The position numbers and the translations under genes were made by a program. Source: Acetothermia bacterium UBA7521 (GTDB lineage Bacteria > Bipolaricaulota > Bipolaricaulia > Bipolaricaulales > Bipolaricaulaceae). Taken from it: a stretch of DNA of 64,000 nt. This document shows, piece after piece, positions 47,919 to 57,125 of the stretch; within the stretch, counting starts at the first letter, position 1; each line of letters opens with the position of its first letter. The notes beneath the pieces are model-generated. The model did not search any database, was not told where the DNA came from, and saw nothing but the letters and a program-made list of their open reading frames with translations. Where the stretch lies: the NCBI GenBank assembly GCA_002479455.1, contig DLNB01000045.1, positions 1 to 64,000 on the forward strand, written 5' to 3'.

Positions 47919-49256
47919 ATGGCAAAGAAGCTCGGAGTAGGCGTCGTTCTTCTGTTGATGTCCCTCATGGTTCTCGGCCTGACTGCGGTTGGCTCCACCC
48001 GGTTCCAAGCGATCGCTGGCGACTACCAGATCGACATCACTCGGATGGGAATGCCATTGGTGTTCTACTTGCGGATCTGGGCCGATGGCACGTTCATGCT
48101 CTCGCCCAACACCAGGTTCGATCCCAGCGAGATCCGTGGCGAGGGGCGTATCGCCGAGAGCCAGGGTGTGCACATGATGATCTACAAGGAGCACACTCCC
48201 GACAATCCCAAGACCGCTACCTTTGTGCTCGACGGTCCAAACCTCGTGTTCCAGTCTCGTCTGCCCTACGGCCAAAGCAACATTCTGAATGAGGCCGAAG
48301 ATCCAGATGATCCGGAGATCGTGTACACCCTAACAGCGGACACCCTGGCCTTGTCCGAGTACTACGGTACCTATGTCGGCTCCCATTCCACCCAAGCGAT
48401 GGGCGCAACGGTTGACTACGTGTACACCCTTCAACTCAAAGCAGGTCTGCGCTACGTCTTCACCAGCGAGTTCACGATGGGGGGGACGGCCTACACCTAT
48501 CGTGAAACTGGAAGTTGGAATGTGTCCGGAGAGCAGTTCACCCTCGATCCCGCTGACGAGCCATCGGTGCAGGGGACGATCACCGCCGATGGCCGCATCA
48601 CGATTGGCATCCGCCCCTCGGCCATGGCTGCAGCCAGGACGGACAGGCTTCTCCGCATCGCGACCCACGCCCACGTAGCTGGCACGTACTTCGCCGAGAA
48701 ATCCACCGCCATGTACACCGCCAAAGCGACCCTGGTTCTGGACATGTTTGGCAGCTATCGCTACACCGTGGACGTTGGGCAGCCTCAGCCCTATGAGGAG
48801 TCGGGATCGTACGACGTCATCGGCACGACGATCACGTTCGAGCCAGAAGGCGGGACTGCGTATAGCGCAACACTGGAGAACCTGGTGTTGACCGGAAACT
48901 TCCGGGTGATTGGTGCCATGCCGGCGACGCAGATGATCATGTACGGTCGGGCTGTCCAGGGGACCTTTGCCGGCACGGCAACGCACGAGGGAGTTGAGTA
49001 CAAGGCTCTTCTGACTCTCAACCCGAACGGGACGTACAAATTGCTGGTCTCCGATGCTGCTGGACAAACGGTCATCGACAGCACGGGAACCTTCCAGATG
49101 CGGCGAGCGATGACCCTCAACGTGGTGTTGGTGGGGATCGATCCGGCTCCGATATGCTCCGTCAGCGAGTCCGGGCTGAACTTCAGCATCATTCTCCCGG
49201 GCATGACTGCCACCACAGGTATGGGCGGTCTGGGCTTCAGTCTGAGAAGACAGTGA
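47919..49256 (+). CDS. Secreted protein with four beta-rich repeats, function unknown
   Basis: 445 residues, not recognised. A signal peptide (LGVGVVLLLMSLMVLGLTAVG) is followed by four units beginning near residues 33, 149, 255 and 348, each starting AGDY/GTY/GTF and running through a strand (YTLQLKAGLRY, ATLVLDMFGSYRY, ALLTLNPNGTYK) and a GSW/GSY turn. This resembles lipocalin-like or META-type small beta barrels in tandem. GGAGGAG precedes the ATG by 3-4 nt. Its own promoter and a strong terminator (49287-49322) bracket it; the peptide importer follows, so it could be a surface protein related to peptide capture, but this is only proximity. Confidence 0.65.
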   Translation: MAKKLGVGVVLLLMSLMVLGLTAVGSTRFQAIAGDYQIDITRMGMPLVFYLRIWADGTFMLSPNTRFDPSEIRGEGRIAESQGVHMMIYKEHTPDNPKTATFVLDGPNLVFQSRLPYGQSNILNEAEDPDDPEIVYTLTADTLALSEYYGTYVGSHSTQAMGATVDYVYTLQLKAGLRYVFTSEFTMGGTAYTYRETGSWNVSGEQFTLDPADEPSVQGTITADGRITIGIRPSAMAAARTDRLLRIATHAHVAGTYFAEKSTAMYTAKATLVLDMFGSYRYTVDVGQPQPYEESGSYDVIGTTITFEPEGGTAYSATLENLVLTGNFRVIGAMPATQMIMYGRAVQGTFAGTATHEGVEYKALLTLNPNGTYKLLVSDAAGQTVIDSTGTFQMRRAMTLNVVLVGIDPAPICSVSESGLNFSIILPGMTATTGMGGLGFSLRRQ

Positions 49257-49286
49257 GGCCGTGAGCTGCCAGGATAGCCAACTTGA

Positions 49287-49322
49287 CCCCGCCAGGCTTG
49301 GCATGGTCTGAGCCTGGCGGGG
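49287..49322 (+). terminator. Terminator after the secreted repeat-protein gene
   Basis: CCCCGCCAGGCT (49287-49298) and AGCCTGGCGGGG (49311-49322) form a perfect 12-bp stem with a 12-nt loop, followed by CCTTCCTG, a weak T-rich tract. Confidence 0.65.
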
Positions 49323-49375
49323 CCTTCCTGCTGCGGACAGGGCAGATGCTCATCATCATTCATAGGGAGGAGGGG

Positions 49376-51334
49376 ATGCTGAGAAGGCAGGGATTCCTGT
49401 TCGCCTGCTTCGCGCTGATTGCCATTGCAGTTCTACTTCTGACTGGCTGCCAGAAGAGCGAGTATCCCCGCCGGACCGACCCCACCAACACGCTGTATGT
49501 GGGCGTCGTTGAATCGTCCTTCCCTGCCGCCTTCATGCCCTGGCTTTCCCGGGAAGGCATCGCTCCCACCATCGCCAGCATGCTCTACAGCACCCTGTTC
49601 TCCTACGACGACGATACCGGCGGGTTCTTGCCGAACCTCGCCCGGCAGTGGTACTACGTGGATATCCAGGGCCGGCCCATCGTGACGGATTCGGGAAACG
49701 TTGACTACGAGCGCCTGGAAAGCCACGGCTTGAAGACCCTCCGTAACCCACAGACCGGTCAGACCGAGCGGTATCTCACTGTCAGGGTCGAGCTCGACCC
49801 GCGCGCCCGCTGGAGCGATGGGCAGCCGGTGACTGCCGACGACGTGTACTACACCTTGGACATCGCCAGGAACAACTACCTGTCGAACCACGCTGGCGCT
49901 CTGGCCTGGACCGCCGACCTGCTGCATCTGTATTCCAACTCAGGCCAGCTTCAACTGCAGGGTATCTTCACCTACAACCATGGGGCTGCTGAACAGGGGT
50001 ATCCCATTGACGACACGGATCGTGACCAGGTGATCTACCTCCACGTCCGCAGCGTTCTGGGCGCGGTAACTAGCCTGTTCACGACGGTCCTGATCCTGCC
50101 CAGACATCTCTGGGAGCCGGTCGTCAGCCGGGAGAATCAGCTGAACAGCCGGAACCCCGATGCGCACATGCAGTACCTCTACCAGAATCCCGTGGGCAGT
50201 GGTCCGTATGTGCTCGACCCCACGGCGTCGGGATCGTCCCAACTCGTCCTGCGACGCAACGACCTCTACCACCTGACCCGGGACGATGGCAGCTCCCTCT
50301 ATGCCGTGGAGACGATCCGCATGATTCTTTACCAGGAACTCAACGTAGCTATCTACGCGGTCATGCAGGGCCATATCGACATGCTCAGCGCTGCCTTGAG
50401 CCCCAACTACGTGCGCTTGTTCGAAGGCCGAGATGACCTGTTCTTGTCGGTTGCCGAGGGCACATACACCCAGACTTTGGTGTTCAACGTAAATCCGGTC
50501 GCTAGCGAGCGTACTCCCATGCGCAGCCTGCTGGCTAATCCAGAACTGCGCCAGGCCATTGCGCTCGCCATTGACAGCGAGATGCTCATTCGCCTGGTGG
50601 CCAACGACGCGGCCACGAGGATGAGCGCTGGGCTGATCCGGGAGAGCTTGAGCGACTTCTACAATCTCAACGCCGACATTCTGACGGGGGACTACGCAGC
50701 GCGCCTGGAGCGAGCCAACCAGCTGCTGGACCAGATCCTGCCGGAAAGGGACCGCCACGGCTATCGTCTGCACAACGGCGAGCGTGTTTCCTTCGGTGTT
50801 CTAGGCCATCCTGGCGAGATCGAACTGATCTCGTTTCTGGAGGTTCAGCTCCAGAGGATCGGCATCGGAATCCGCTATCAAGCCAAGGGTAGCTCCCCAG
50901 AGACCACCCATCTCTGGACGAGCCGCTTTGACATGACCATTCACGGGGTGATCTTCTCGTTGGCCAATGTGGACATCATGTTCAACGCCCATTTTGTGGC
51001 CCTGGGACGCACCTCTAACTACGGACGGTTGGTTCACCCGGATCTAGCGAAGGGCATTGAGGAGATGCGGTCCACTCTGAACCTACACCGCAAGTACCAG
51101 CTTCTGTACGAGCTACAGCCTGTGATCGCGGAGCTGTTCTACAAGGTACCTCTCTACAGCCCCCAGGTTATCTCGATTGCCCGTACGGACCGGTACACCG
51201 GCTATCAGGTGGTTCCCGGAGCTACGGTCTTCAACTCCACCAATCTGCAGCAGATCCAGCGGATCGACTCCAGAGACGGCATAGCATCATCCGACCCGGC
51301 TGTGGAGATGGTTGCCGCAGCCCATCGGGGGTGA
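49376..51334 (+). CDS. Peptide ABC transporter substrate-binding lipoprotein
   Basis: 652-residue family 5 (OppA/DppA) binding protein. Signal peptide with lipobox LLLTGC (Cys at about residue 22), then TNTLYVGVVE, a middle region with RWSDGQPVTADDVYYTLDIARN, and ELRQAIALAIDSEMLIR, all typical of SBP_bac_5. Longer than the usual 530-600 residues. GGGAGGAGGGG precedes the ATG at 49376. First gene of a complete permease-ATPase operon; substrate probably peptides. Confidence 0.9.
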   Translation: MLRRQGFLFACFALIAIAVLLLTGCQKSEYPRRTDPTNTLYVGVVESSFPAAFMPWLSREGIAPTIASMLYSTLFSYDDDTGGFLPNLARQWYYVDIQGRPIVTDSGNVDYERLESHGLKTLRNPQTGQTERYLTVRVELDPRARWSDGQPVTADDVYYTLDIARNNYLSNHAGALAWTADLLHLYSNSGQLQLQGIFTYNHGAAEQGYPIDDTDRDQVIYLHVRSVLGAVTSLFTTVLILPRHLWEPVVSRENQLNSRNPDAHMQYLYQNPVGSGPYVLDPTASGSSQLVLRRNDLYHLTRDDGSSLYAVETIRMILYQELNVAIYAVMQGHIDMLSAALSPNYVRLFEGRDDLFLSVAEGTYTQTLVFNVNPVASERTPMRSLLANPELRQAIALAIDSEMLIRLVANDAATRMSAGLIRESLSDFYNLNADILTGDYAARLERANQLLDQILPERDRHGYRLHNGERVSFGVLGHPGEIELISFLEVQLQRIGIGIRYQAKGSSPETTHLWTSRFDMTIHGVIFSLANVDIMFNAHFVALGRTSNYGRLVHPDLAKGIEEMRSTLNLHRKYQLLYELQPVIAELFYKVPLYSPQVISIARTDRYTGYQVVPGATVFNSTNLQQIQRIDSRDGIASSDPAVEMVAAAHRG

Positions 51335-51340
51335 GGCGAT

Positions 51341-52339
51341 GTGAAGAGAAGCTATGTCATTAAGAGAATCGTGTACGCGGTGTTCATCTTCTTTGTCGTG
51401 CTGACGCTCAACTTCTTCATCCCCCGCATCGGCGTCCAGGATCCCGCTGAGCGGTACTACCCTCCGCAGGGGGGAATGTCTACCATCGAGTACGAGATCA
51501 TCAAACAGTTCACGCGCGAGCAGTACGGTTTCGATGTATCGACCTTCCAGCAGTACGTCCGCTACCTGCAGGGGCTGCTGCGCTTGGACTTGGGCACCTC
51601 GCTTCGCTCCGGATCCCCCAAAGTGACCACGTTGATCGCCCAACGCTTGCCATGGACCTTGGTGCTGTCGGTGAGCACGCTCGTCATCAGCCTGGTCATC
51701 GGCCTGCTATGTGGCACCTTGGCTGCCTGGAAGCGCGGACGGTGGCAGGATACGCTGTTGCTGAACGCGTCCACCATCAGCGTTGCCTTGCCTAGCTTCT
51801 TCATCGCCTTGATGTTGTCTTTCTACCTCGGATTCAGGCTAGAGCTGTTCCCAGCGTACACCAACCCCAACATGGTCGCCCAGTTCGACTGGGGCTGGGG
51901 CGCCATCCGGATGGTGTTCACCAACGCCGCCCTGCCGATCATGAGCATGTCGCTGGGCGGTATCATCGGCTATTCGCAGATCACCCGGAACAGCGTGATC
52001 GCTGTAACCAACGAGGACTACGTCATCACTGCCCGAGCCAAAGGACTGCCTCAGGCCACGGTCTTGTACAAGCATGTCTTGCGGAACGCTCTGCTTCCAC
52101 TGGCAACCTCGATCGGCATGAATATCGGCGGCTTGATCGGCGGGGCCATCATCATCGAGCAAGTGTTCAACTGGCAGGGCATGGGCACCCTCTTTTTGGA
52201 AGCGAACAGCACCAAGGACTACCCGTTGATGATGGGTATCATGTTGTTCCTTTCGGCGTTTGCGATTCTGGCCAACCTGGTGACCGAGCTGCTCTACGTG
52301 ATTCTGGATCCGCGCGTGACCGTTGGAGACAAACGATGA
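51341..52339 (+). CDS. Peptide ABC transporter permease, DppB/OppB type
   Basis: 332 residues with six membrane segments (first VYAVFIFFVVLTLNFFIPRI) and the EAA loop ARAKGLPQATVLYKHVLRNALLPL near residue 240. GTG start 6 nt after the binding-protein stop, with GAGG just upstream. Overlaps the second permease by 4 nt. Confidence 0.92.
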   Translation: MKRSYVIKRIVYAVFIFFVVLTLNFFIPRIGVQDPAERYYPPQGGMSTIEYEIIKQFTREQYGFDVSTFQQYVRYLQGLLRLDLGTSLRSGSPKVTTLIAQRLPWTLVLSVSTLVISLVIGLLCGTLAAWKRGRWQDTLLLNASTISVALPSFFIALMLSFYLGFRLELFPAYTNPNMVAQFDWGWGAIRMVFTNAALPIMSMSLGGIIGYSQITRNSVIAVTNEDYVITARAKGLPQATVLYKHVLRNALLPLATSIGMNIGGLIGGAIIIEQVFNWQGMGTLFLEANSTKDYPLMMGIMLFLSAFAILANLVTELLYVILDPRVTVGDKR

Positions 52340-53367
52340 GCAGGCCCAACGTGCTCCTCCAAGTTGCGCAAAGAGGCGGTTCGCTCGTGAGCTTCGTTAG
52401 GAAACTGTGGCAGCATCCCCAAGGTAGGTTGGGGCTGATCCTGGCCGGCTGGCTGGTGCTCGTGGCGATCCTCGCCCCGATTCTGGCTCCGTACGATCCC
52501 TACGATGTCACCCAGCGGGCTGCCAAGGGACTGCGGCCAAGTTGGCAGCATCCCCTGGGGACCACCACCACCACCGGGCAGGACATATTCAGCATGCTCA
52601 TCTACGGTTCTCGGGTGTCCTTGATGATCGGCATTGGCACCGGGGTGGCCCTCGCCTTTCTGGGCGCCCTGATGGGCGTCATGGCCGGGTACCTGGGTGG
52701 CTTCGTCGACAACCTCATCATGCGGGTTGTCGACGTCATGCTGGTCATACCGACGCTGCCGCTCATCATCGTCCTAACCAGCCTGTTGGGCAGGAGTTAC
52801 TTCGTGATCGTTCTGGTGTTCGTGATCTTCGGGTGGACCGGACTGGCGAGGGTCATACGCTCCCTGGTGTTGGTGCTCAAGAACAGCAACTACGTGAAGG
52901 CCGCTGAACTGGCCGGCGCCAGCAGGTGGTACATCATGACCAAGCACATCCTCCCGGGAACCTCTCATCTCATCATCATGAACACCGCCTTGACCAGCGC
53001 CGGCATCATGGTTGCGGAGGCGGGGTTGAGCTTCTTGGGCTTGGGCGATCCCACGGCAATCAGCTGGGGAAAGATGTTGGCCGAAGCCCAAGGCGGCGGA
53101 GCACTGCTGTTCGGGGCGTGGTGGTGGATCATCGCCCCCGGAATCGGCATCTTCCTCTCCGTGTTCTCGTTCATGCGGATCGGCATCGTCATTGAAGAGG
53201 TGTTCAACCCCAGGATGAAGGCATCGAGCAGCATCTACAAGCTCTTCAAGCACCTGAACAATACCTACCTGGACGAAGTATTCCGATCCATGGAAGAGGA
53301 GGAGACCCTCGTCCGGGAGCCGCCCGATCGGTCCAACGCCCCCACTCCGGAAGGGTGCCATGGCTGA
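52336..53367 (+). CDS. Peptide ABC transporter permease, DppC/OppC type
   Basis: 343 residues: an N-terminal segment LGLILAGWLVLVAILAPILAP, DPYDVTQRAAKGLRPSWQHPLGTT, and the EAA loop AAELAGASRWYIMTKHILPG. The C-terminus is about 40 residues longer than usual and ends in a charged tail (MEEEETLVREPPDRS). Overlaps the first ATPase gene by 8 nt. Confidence 0.92.
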   Translation: MSRPNVLLQVAQRGGSLVSFVRKLWQHPQGRLGLILAGWLVLVAILAPILAPYDPYDVTQRAAKGLRPSWQHPLGTTTTTGQDIFSMLIYGSRVSLMIGIGTGVALAFLGALMGVMAGYLGGFVDNLIMRVVDVMLVIPTLPLIIVLTSLLGRSYFVIVLVFVIFGWTGLARVIRSLVLVLKNSNYVKAAELAGASRWYIMTKHILPGTSHLIIMNTALTSAGIMVAEAGLSFLGLGDPTAISWGKMLAEAQGGGALLFGAWWWIIAPGIGIFLSVFSFMRIGIVIEEVFNPRMKASSSIYKLFKHLNNTYLDEVFRSMEEEETLVREPPDRSNAPTPEGCHG

Positions 53368-54352
53368 TACGGTGCTTGAAGTCAGGAATTTGAAGGTGGC
53401 CTTCCCGTGCTCGGGTGGGGTCATCCGGGCGGTGGAGGGCATCGACCTGGACATCCACCGGGGCGAGTGCGCCGCTCTGGTGGGGGAGTCCGGCTGCGGC
53501 AAGAGCGTCAGTGCCTTGGCGATCATGAAGCTGCTCAACACCCCCCCCGCGGTCTGCCGAGCAGACAAGCTTCAGCTCGATGATCTGGACCTGACCCATC
53601 TGCCAGACAGACAGATGGAACGGATCCGCGGGAAGCACATGGCCATGATCTTCCAGGACGCCATGACCGCGCTGAACCCCGTGATGACCGTTGGCAAGCA
53701 GATTGACGAGATCTATCTACGTCACAGCCGACTGTCCCGAAGAGAAGCCCGGCAGCGCACCATCAAGGCGCTTGAGCTGGTGGGGGTTCCCGAAGCCCGG
53801 TCCCGGGCTAACAGCTATCCCCATCAGCTATCGGGAGGAATGCGCCAGCGGGTGCTCATTGCCTTGGCGTTCGCCTGCGTGCCCAAACTGATCATCGCCG
53901 ATGAGCCGACCACCGCCCTCGACGTCACCATCCAGGCCCAGGTGTTGGATGTGCTGAAGAACATGCAGCAGGTCCATGGTGTGTCGGCTCTGTTGATCGC
54001 CCACGATCTGAGTGTGGTGGCCAACATGGCGGACACGGTGTACGTCATGTACTCCGGCAAGATCGTGGAGCGGGCCGCGATGCAGGAGCTGTTCGTGGAA
54101 CCGCTGCACCCGTACACCCATGGCCTGTTGGCTTCCGTCCCCCGGATCTCCGACGACAGACAGCCGTTTGTCCAGATCCCGGACGCCGTTCCCCATCCGA
54201 TGCGCAAACCGACGGGCTGCTACTTTCATCCCCGCTGTCCCCGTTCGAGCGACCAGTGCCAGCAACGCATGCCCCGACTGGAAAGTCTGGACCATGAGCG
54301 GGAAGTCCGCTGTTGGCATCCTTTGCGCCAACCGCATGAGGTGCGATCATGA
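53360..54352 (+). CDS. Peptide ABC transporter ATP-binding protein, OppD/DppD type
   Basis: 330 residues: Walker A GESGCGKSVSALAIMKLL, signature LSGGMRQRVLIALAFAC, Walker B LIIADEPTTALDVT, and the C-terminal oligopeptide-transporter Cys motif CYFHPRCPRSSDQC, which in some relatives binds an iron-sulfur cluster. Energises uptake by the adjacent permeases. Overlaps the second ATPase gene by 4 nt. Confidence 0.94.
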   Translation: MADTVLEVRNLKVAFPCSGGVIRAVEGIDLDIHRGECAALVGESGCGKSVSALAIMKLLNTPPAVCRADKLQLDDLDLTHLPDRQMERIRGKHMAMIFQDAMTALNPVMTVGKQIDEIYLRHSRLSRREARQRTIKALELVGVPEARSRANSYPHQLSGGMRQRVLIALAFACVPKLIIADEPTTALDVTIQAQVLDVLKNMQQVHGVSALLIAHDLSVVANMADTVYVMYSGKIVERAAMQELFVEPLHPYTHGLLASVPRISDDRQPFVQIPDAVPHPMRKPTGCYFHPRCPRSSDQCQQRMPRLESLDHEREVRCWHPLRQPHEVRS

Positions 54353-55398
54353 TCCGGAACAGCCCAGATACTGGACCCTTGCTGGAGATGGAGAACGTTT
54401 CGGTCAATTTCCCGGTCAAAGGCCCCTATCCGTTCAGCAAGAAGCGCTGGATCCAGGCGGTCACCAATGTCAGCCTTCAGGTGTCGGAGGGCGAGACCTT
54501 CGGCATCGTCGGTGAGTCGGGCTGCGGGAAGACCACCCTCGCCAACGCCATGATCGGCATGGTGCGACCGACCGCAGGAACCGTGCGCTTCCAGGGCGTG
54601 GATCTCTACTCGTTGAAGCCCCAGGTGTTCAGAGAGGCCCGGCGCGAGATGCAGATGATCTTCCAGGATCCCTTCTCTTCACTGAATCCAAGGTTCTCCG
54701 TCTACGAGATCATCAGAGAACCCCTGTATATCAGAGGACAGGCCAGCGAGACCGCCATGAAGGCGAAGGTCCTGGAGCTTCTGAAGCTGGTGGGGTTGGA
54801 CGAGGATGATATGTACCGGTATCCTTCGGATTTCTCAGGCGGGCAGCGACAGCGCATCGGGATTGCCCGAGCCATCATCCTCAACCCGAGGTTCCTCGTG
54901 TGTGATGAGCCTGTCAGTGCGTTGGATGTGTCGGTGCATGCCCAGATTCTGAACCTGTTGATGGACATCCAGAAGAGCCGGCACCTCACCTACGTCTTCG
55001 TCTCGCACAACCTGGCGGTGGTCAAGAACATCTGCCAGAACATGGTGGTGATGTACCTGGGGACGATCATGGAGTCGGGTTCATCGGATGCCATCTTCGC
55101 CAATCCTCTCCATCCCTATACGAAGGCTCTGCTGTCGGCGGTCCTGGACATCGATGTGACGAAGCCACGCGATCGGATCCTGCTCAAGGGCGACACCCCC
55201 AGCCCGATCGACCCGCCCCCGGGGTGCAGGTTCTGGCAGCGGTGTCCCTCGGCGATGAAGGGGTGTGCGACCATTCCCGCGAAGCTGGCGGAAGTGGAGC
55301 CTGGCCATCCGGTGGCATGCCATCTCATTTCCGGCTTCTCCCCTCAGCAAGTAGCAGACGGCCTTCACGAGCCTGTATCCCCGAAGTCCGGCGGGTGA
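54349..55398 (+). CDS. Peptide ABC transporter ATP-binding protein, OppF/DppF type
   Basis: 349 residues: Walker A GESGCGKTTLANAMIGMV, FQDPFSSLNPRF (family hallmark), signature FSGGQRQRIGIARAI, Walker B FLVCDEPVSALDVS and the C-terminal CRFWQRCPSAMKGC motif. Pairs with the OppD-type protein. Last ATPase of the operon. Confidence 0.94.
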   Translation: MIRNSPDTGPLLEMENVSVNFPVKGPYPFSKKRWIQAVTNVSLQVSEGETFGIVGESGCGKTTLANAMIGMVRPTAGTVRFQGVDLYSLKPQVFREARREMQMIFQDPFSSLNPRFSVYEIIREPLYIRGQASETAMKAKVLELLKLVGLDEDDMYRYPSDFSGGQRQRIGIARAIILNPRFLVCDEPVSALDVSVHAQILNLLMDIQKSRHLTYVFVSHNLAVVKNICQNMVVMYLGTIMESGSSDAIFANPLHPYTKALLSAVLDIDVTKPRDRILLKGDTPSPIDPPPGCRFWQRCPSAMKGCATIPAKLAEVEPGHPVACHLISGFSPQQVADGLHEPVSPKSGG

Positions 55399-55408
55399 GA
55401 GATCGCGC

Positions 55409-55792
55409 ATGACCCGGAAGGCGAGCGCTCTGGCCTTCGGCGCAGCGCAGCTCCTGATGTTCGGTTCCATCAGTCTCCTGCAGATCGCACCAGGACGGTT
55501 CTTGGGTCCGCTTCTTCTGGCGATGCACGCAGGTATCCTGCTGTTCGCGAAGCTGAAGAAGGGCCTGTCCGATGGTCGGCCGGAACTCGCCCGGATCACG
55601 CGCGGCACGTATGTCCTGATGACGATGTACCTGCCGATCCTCATCTACAAGCTATTGGACAGGCTGGGCGTGCTCCAGGTGCATTATCCCGTTCTCTACA
55701 GCACGACTCTCGCGCTGGCCGTCCTCGCGGTGCTACTGATCGTCCACAGCCTCCGTGTGGTCGGCTGTGCTTCAGCAGATGGGTACGGGTAG
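55409..55792 (+). CDS. Small integral membrane protein, function unknown
   Basis: 127 residues with about four hydrophobic helices (LAFGAAQLLMFGSISLLQI, PLLLAMHAGILLFA, YVLMTMYLPILIY, ALAVLAVLLIVHSL) and a short basic loop. Not recognised. The ATG is 10 nt after the OppF-type stop in the same direction, so it is probably the last gene of the peptide importer operon. Confidence 0.6.
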   Translation: MTRKASALAFGAAQLLMFGSISLLQIAPGRFLGPLLLAMHAGILLFAKLKKGLSDGRPELARITRGTYVLMTMYLPILIYKLLDRLGVLQVHYPVLYSTTLALAVLAVLLIVHSLRVVGCASADGYG

Positions 55793-55940
55793 GTGCCTGA
55801 TCGGATCTCCAGGGAAGAACTCCGACTGCCTTGCCGCTGTGGGGAGTGCGGGTACAGACCGCCTTGTACCGCAGACCTGAACACCCACAGCGGCCCGCCC
55901 GAGGGAGCACGGTAAGCCCGGTCGCGTTGAGGACTACACC

Positions 55941-56594
55941 TCAGAAGGGGTACTGCATCTGCGTTCCAAATCCCTCTTTGGACGCGCAGTTGTCCCAGAT
56001 CTCCCTGATGGTGAACACGTAGGCGGGGTACTTGAGCCAGCGACTGGTGTCGGGCCGGTGGTACACATCGTGCTGGGCGTTGATGAACTGCTGGTAGAGC
56101 TCACGCTTGCCCGACGTTGCCTCGTCGTAGATCTCGATGGTTCCGCGAAGTTCGTAGGAGATCACCGGCGGCTGGTAGTAGATGAGGGTTGCTTCTGGAT
56201 TCACGCGGTAGTTGTCCCAGCTGTGCTTCTTGGCCATCTCCAGGCTGCCCAGTCGAGTGAAGTCGATGCGGTCGTACACGTCGGGGCTGTACAGGTGTCT
56301 GACCAGCAGGGCCAGACCACGCTTGCTGTATGCCTCATCATCCCCATCGTAGCTCTTGATGTGCTGCATGTAGGCTACCAGCGTCTGCTCCAAGTACTCG
56401 GGCTTGGGGAGGAACCCGACCCCCTTGATGCTGCCGTTGAGTCCGCCTGGGCCGTCAGAGATGAAGGCCGGGTTGTGGGAGCAGAAACTGAGGAAGACCT
56501 TCTCCTTCGCCATCGCCTCTCCCTCATGGAGCTTGATCACGGTCTGCGCCCTGGATCGGAATGCCCAGTTGAAGAACGCTTCGGCTGACTTCAT
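55941..56594 (-). CDS. Conserved hypothetical protein, possible flavin/split-barrel fold
   Basis: About 217 residues (start at 56594), or 190 if translation begins at the ATG at 56513; both have GAGGGAG at 5-6 nt. The segment NPEATLIYYQPPVISYELRGTIEIYDEA looks like the strand pattern of pyridoxamine-oxidase-like FMN proteins, but I see no binding-site signature that would prove it. Not otherwise recognised. Convergent with the membrane-protein gene upstream in the window. Confidence 0.55.
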   Translation of the reverse strand: MKSAEAFFNWAFRSRAQTVIKLHEGEAMAKEKVFLSFCSHNPAFISDGPGGLNGSIKGVGFLPKPEYLEQTLVAYMQHIKSYDGDDEAYSKRGLALLVRHLYSPDVYDRIDFTRLGSLEMAKKHSWDNYRVNPEATLIYYQPPVISYELRGTIEIYDEATSGKRELYQQFINAQHDVYHRPDTSRWLKYPAYVFTIREIWDNCASKEGFGTQMQYPF

Positions 56595-56811
56595 CGACAA
56601 CTCCCTCGATGCGGCGTTTGTAGCGATCATAGCTCGCCCGCACGGGCTGTTCAACGACATGCGGTGCCTCTCTGGGATCGCCAAAGGCGCAGCGGATGCG
56701 GTGTTTCAGTCGGACATCCAGTCGACCGGAGTGGCAAGAGACGAGTTCGTGACTGACGTAACCCCATCGAGACCGCGAGGGAAGGATGTCCTGGACGAAT
56801 CGCAGCAGCAC
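56524..56811 (-). CDS. Possible small hypothetical gene
   Basis: A 95-codon frame whose stop lies 10 nt before the alternative ATG (56513) of the next gene and whose GTG lies just beyond tRNA-Arg. Codon use looks plausible, but there is no ribosome site and no recognisable domain, and it overlaps the longer version of the downstream gene. Low confidence. Confidence 0.25.
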   Translation of the reverse strand: MLLRFVQDILPSRSRWGYVSHELVSCHSGRLDVRLKHRIRCAFGDPREAPHVVEQPVRASYDRYKRRIEGVVDEVSRSVLQLGIPIQGADRDQAP

Positions 56812-56827
56812 CAGGTACGCGGAAGTC

Positions 56828-56903
56828 TGGTACGCCCGGCAGGATTTGAACCTGCGTCCTCTGCCTCCGCAGGGCAGCGCTCTATCCCCTGAGCTACGGG
56901 CGC
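56828..56903 (-). tRNA. tRNA-Arg (anticodon GCG)
   Basis: Minus-strand cloverleaf: acceptor GCGCCCG with CGGGCGT (one G-U pair), D-arm GCTCAGGGGATAGAGC, anticodon stem CTGCC/GGCAG around loop CTGCGGA (anticodon GCG, reads CGC), T-arm GCAGGTTCAAATCCTGC and encoded CCA. Confidence 0.95.
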
Positions 56904-56992
56904 GTAACTTCGGTTGCCAGCTCGCAGTTCACCAGTTCTCGGTCAGAACCAACCGTTCAAACTGGCAACTGACTAACCGACAACCGCCGTTC

Positions 56993-57079
56993 TGGCGGAG
57001 GGACGGGGATTCGAACCCCGAAGGCCTTTCAGCCGTACCGGTTTTCGAGACCGGCTCCTTGCCGTTCGGACATCCCTCC
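56993..57079 (-). tRNA. tRNA-Ser (anticodon CGA)
   Basis: Minus-strand 87-nt tRNA with the long variable arm of serine tRNAs (TACGGCTGAAAGGCCTTC region). Acceptor GGAGGGA/TCCCTCC, anticodon stem CCGGT/ACCGG around CTCGAAA (anticodon CGA, reads TCG), discriminator G, encoded CCA. Confidence 0.95.
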
Positions 57080-57125
57080 GCTCCAAGTATCGTTCGCGCG
57101 GGGTGACGCGTCAACGGAACGCCGA

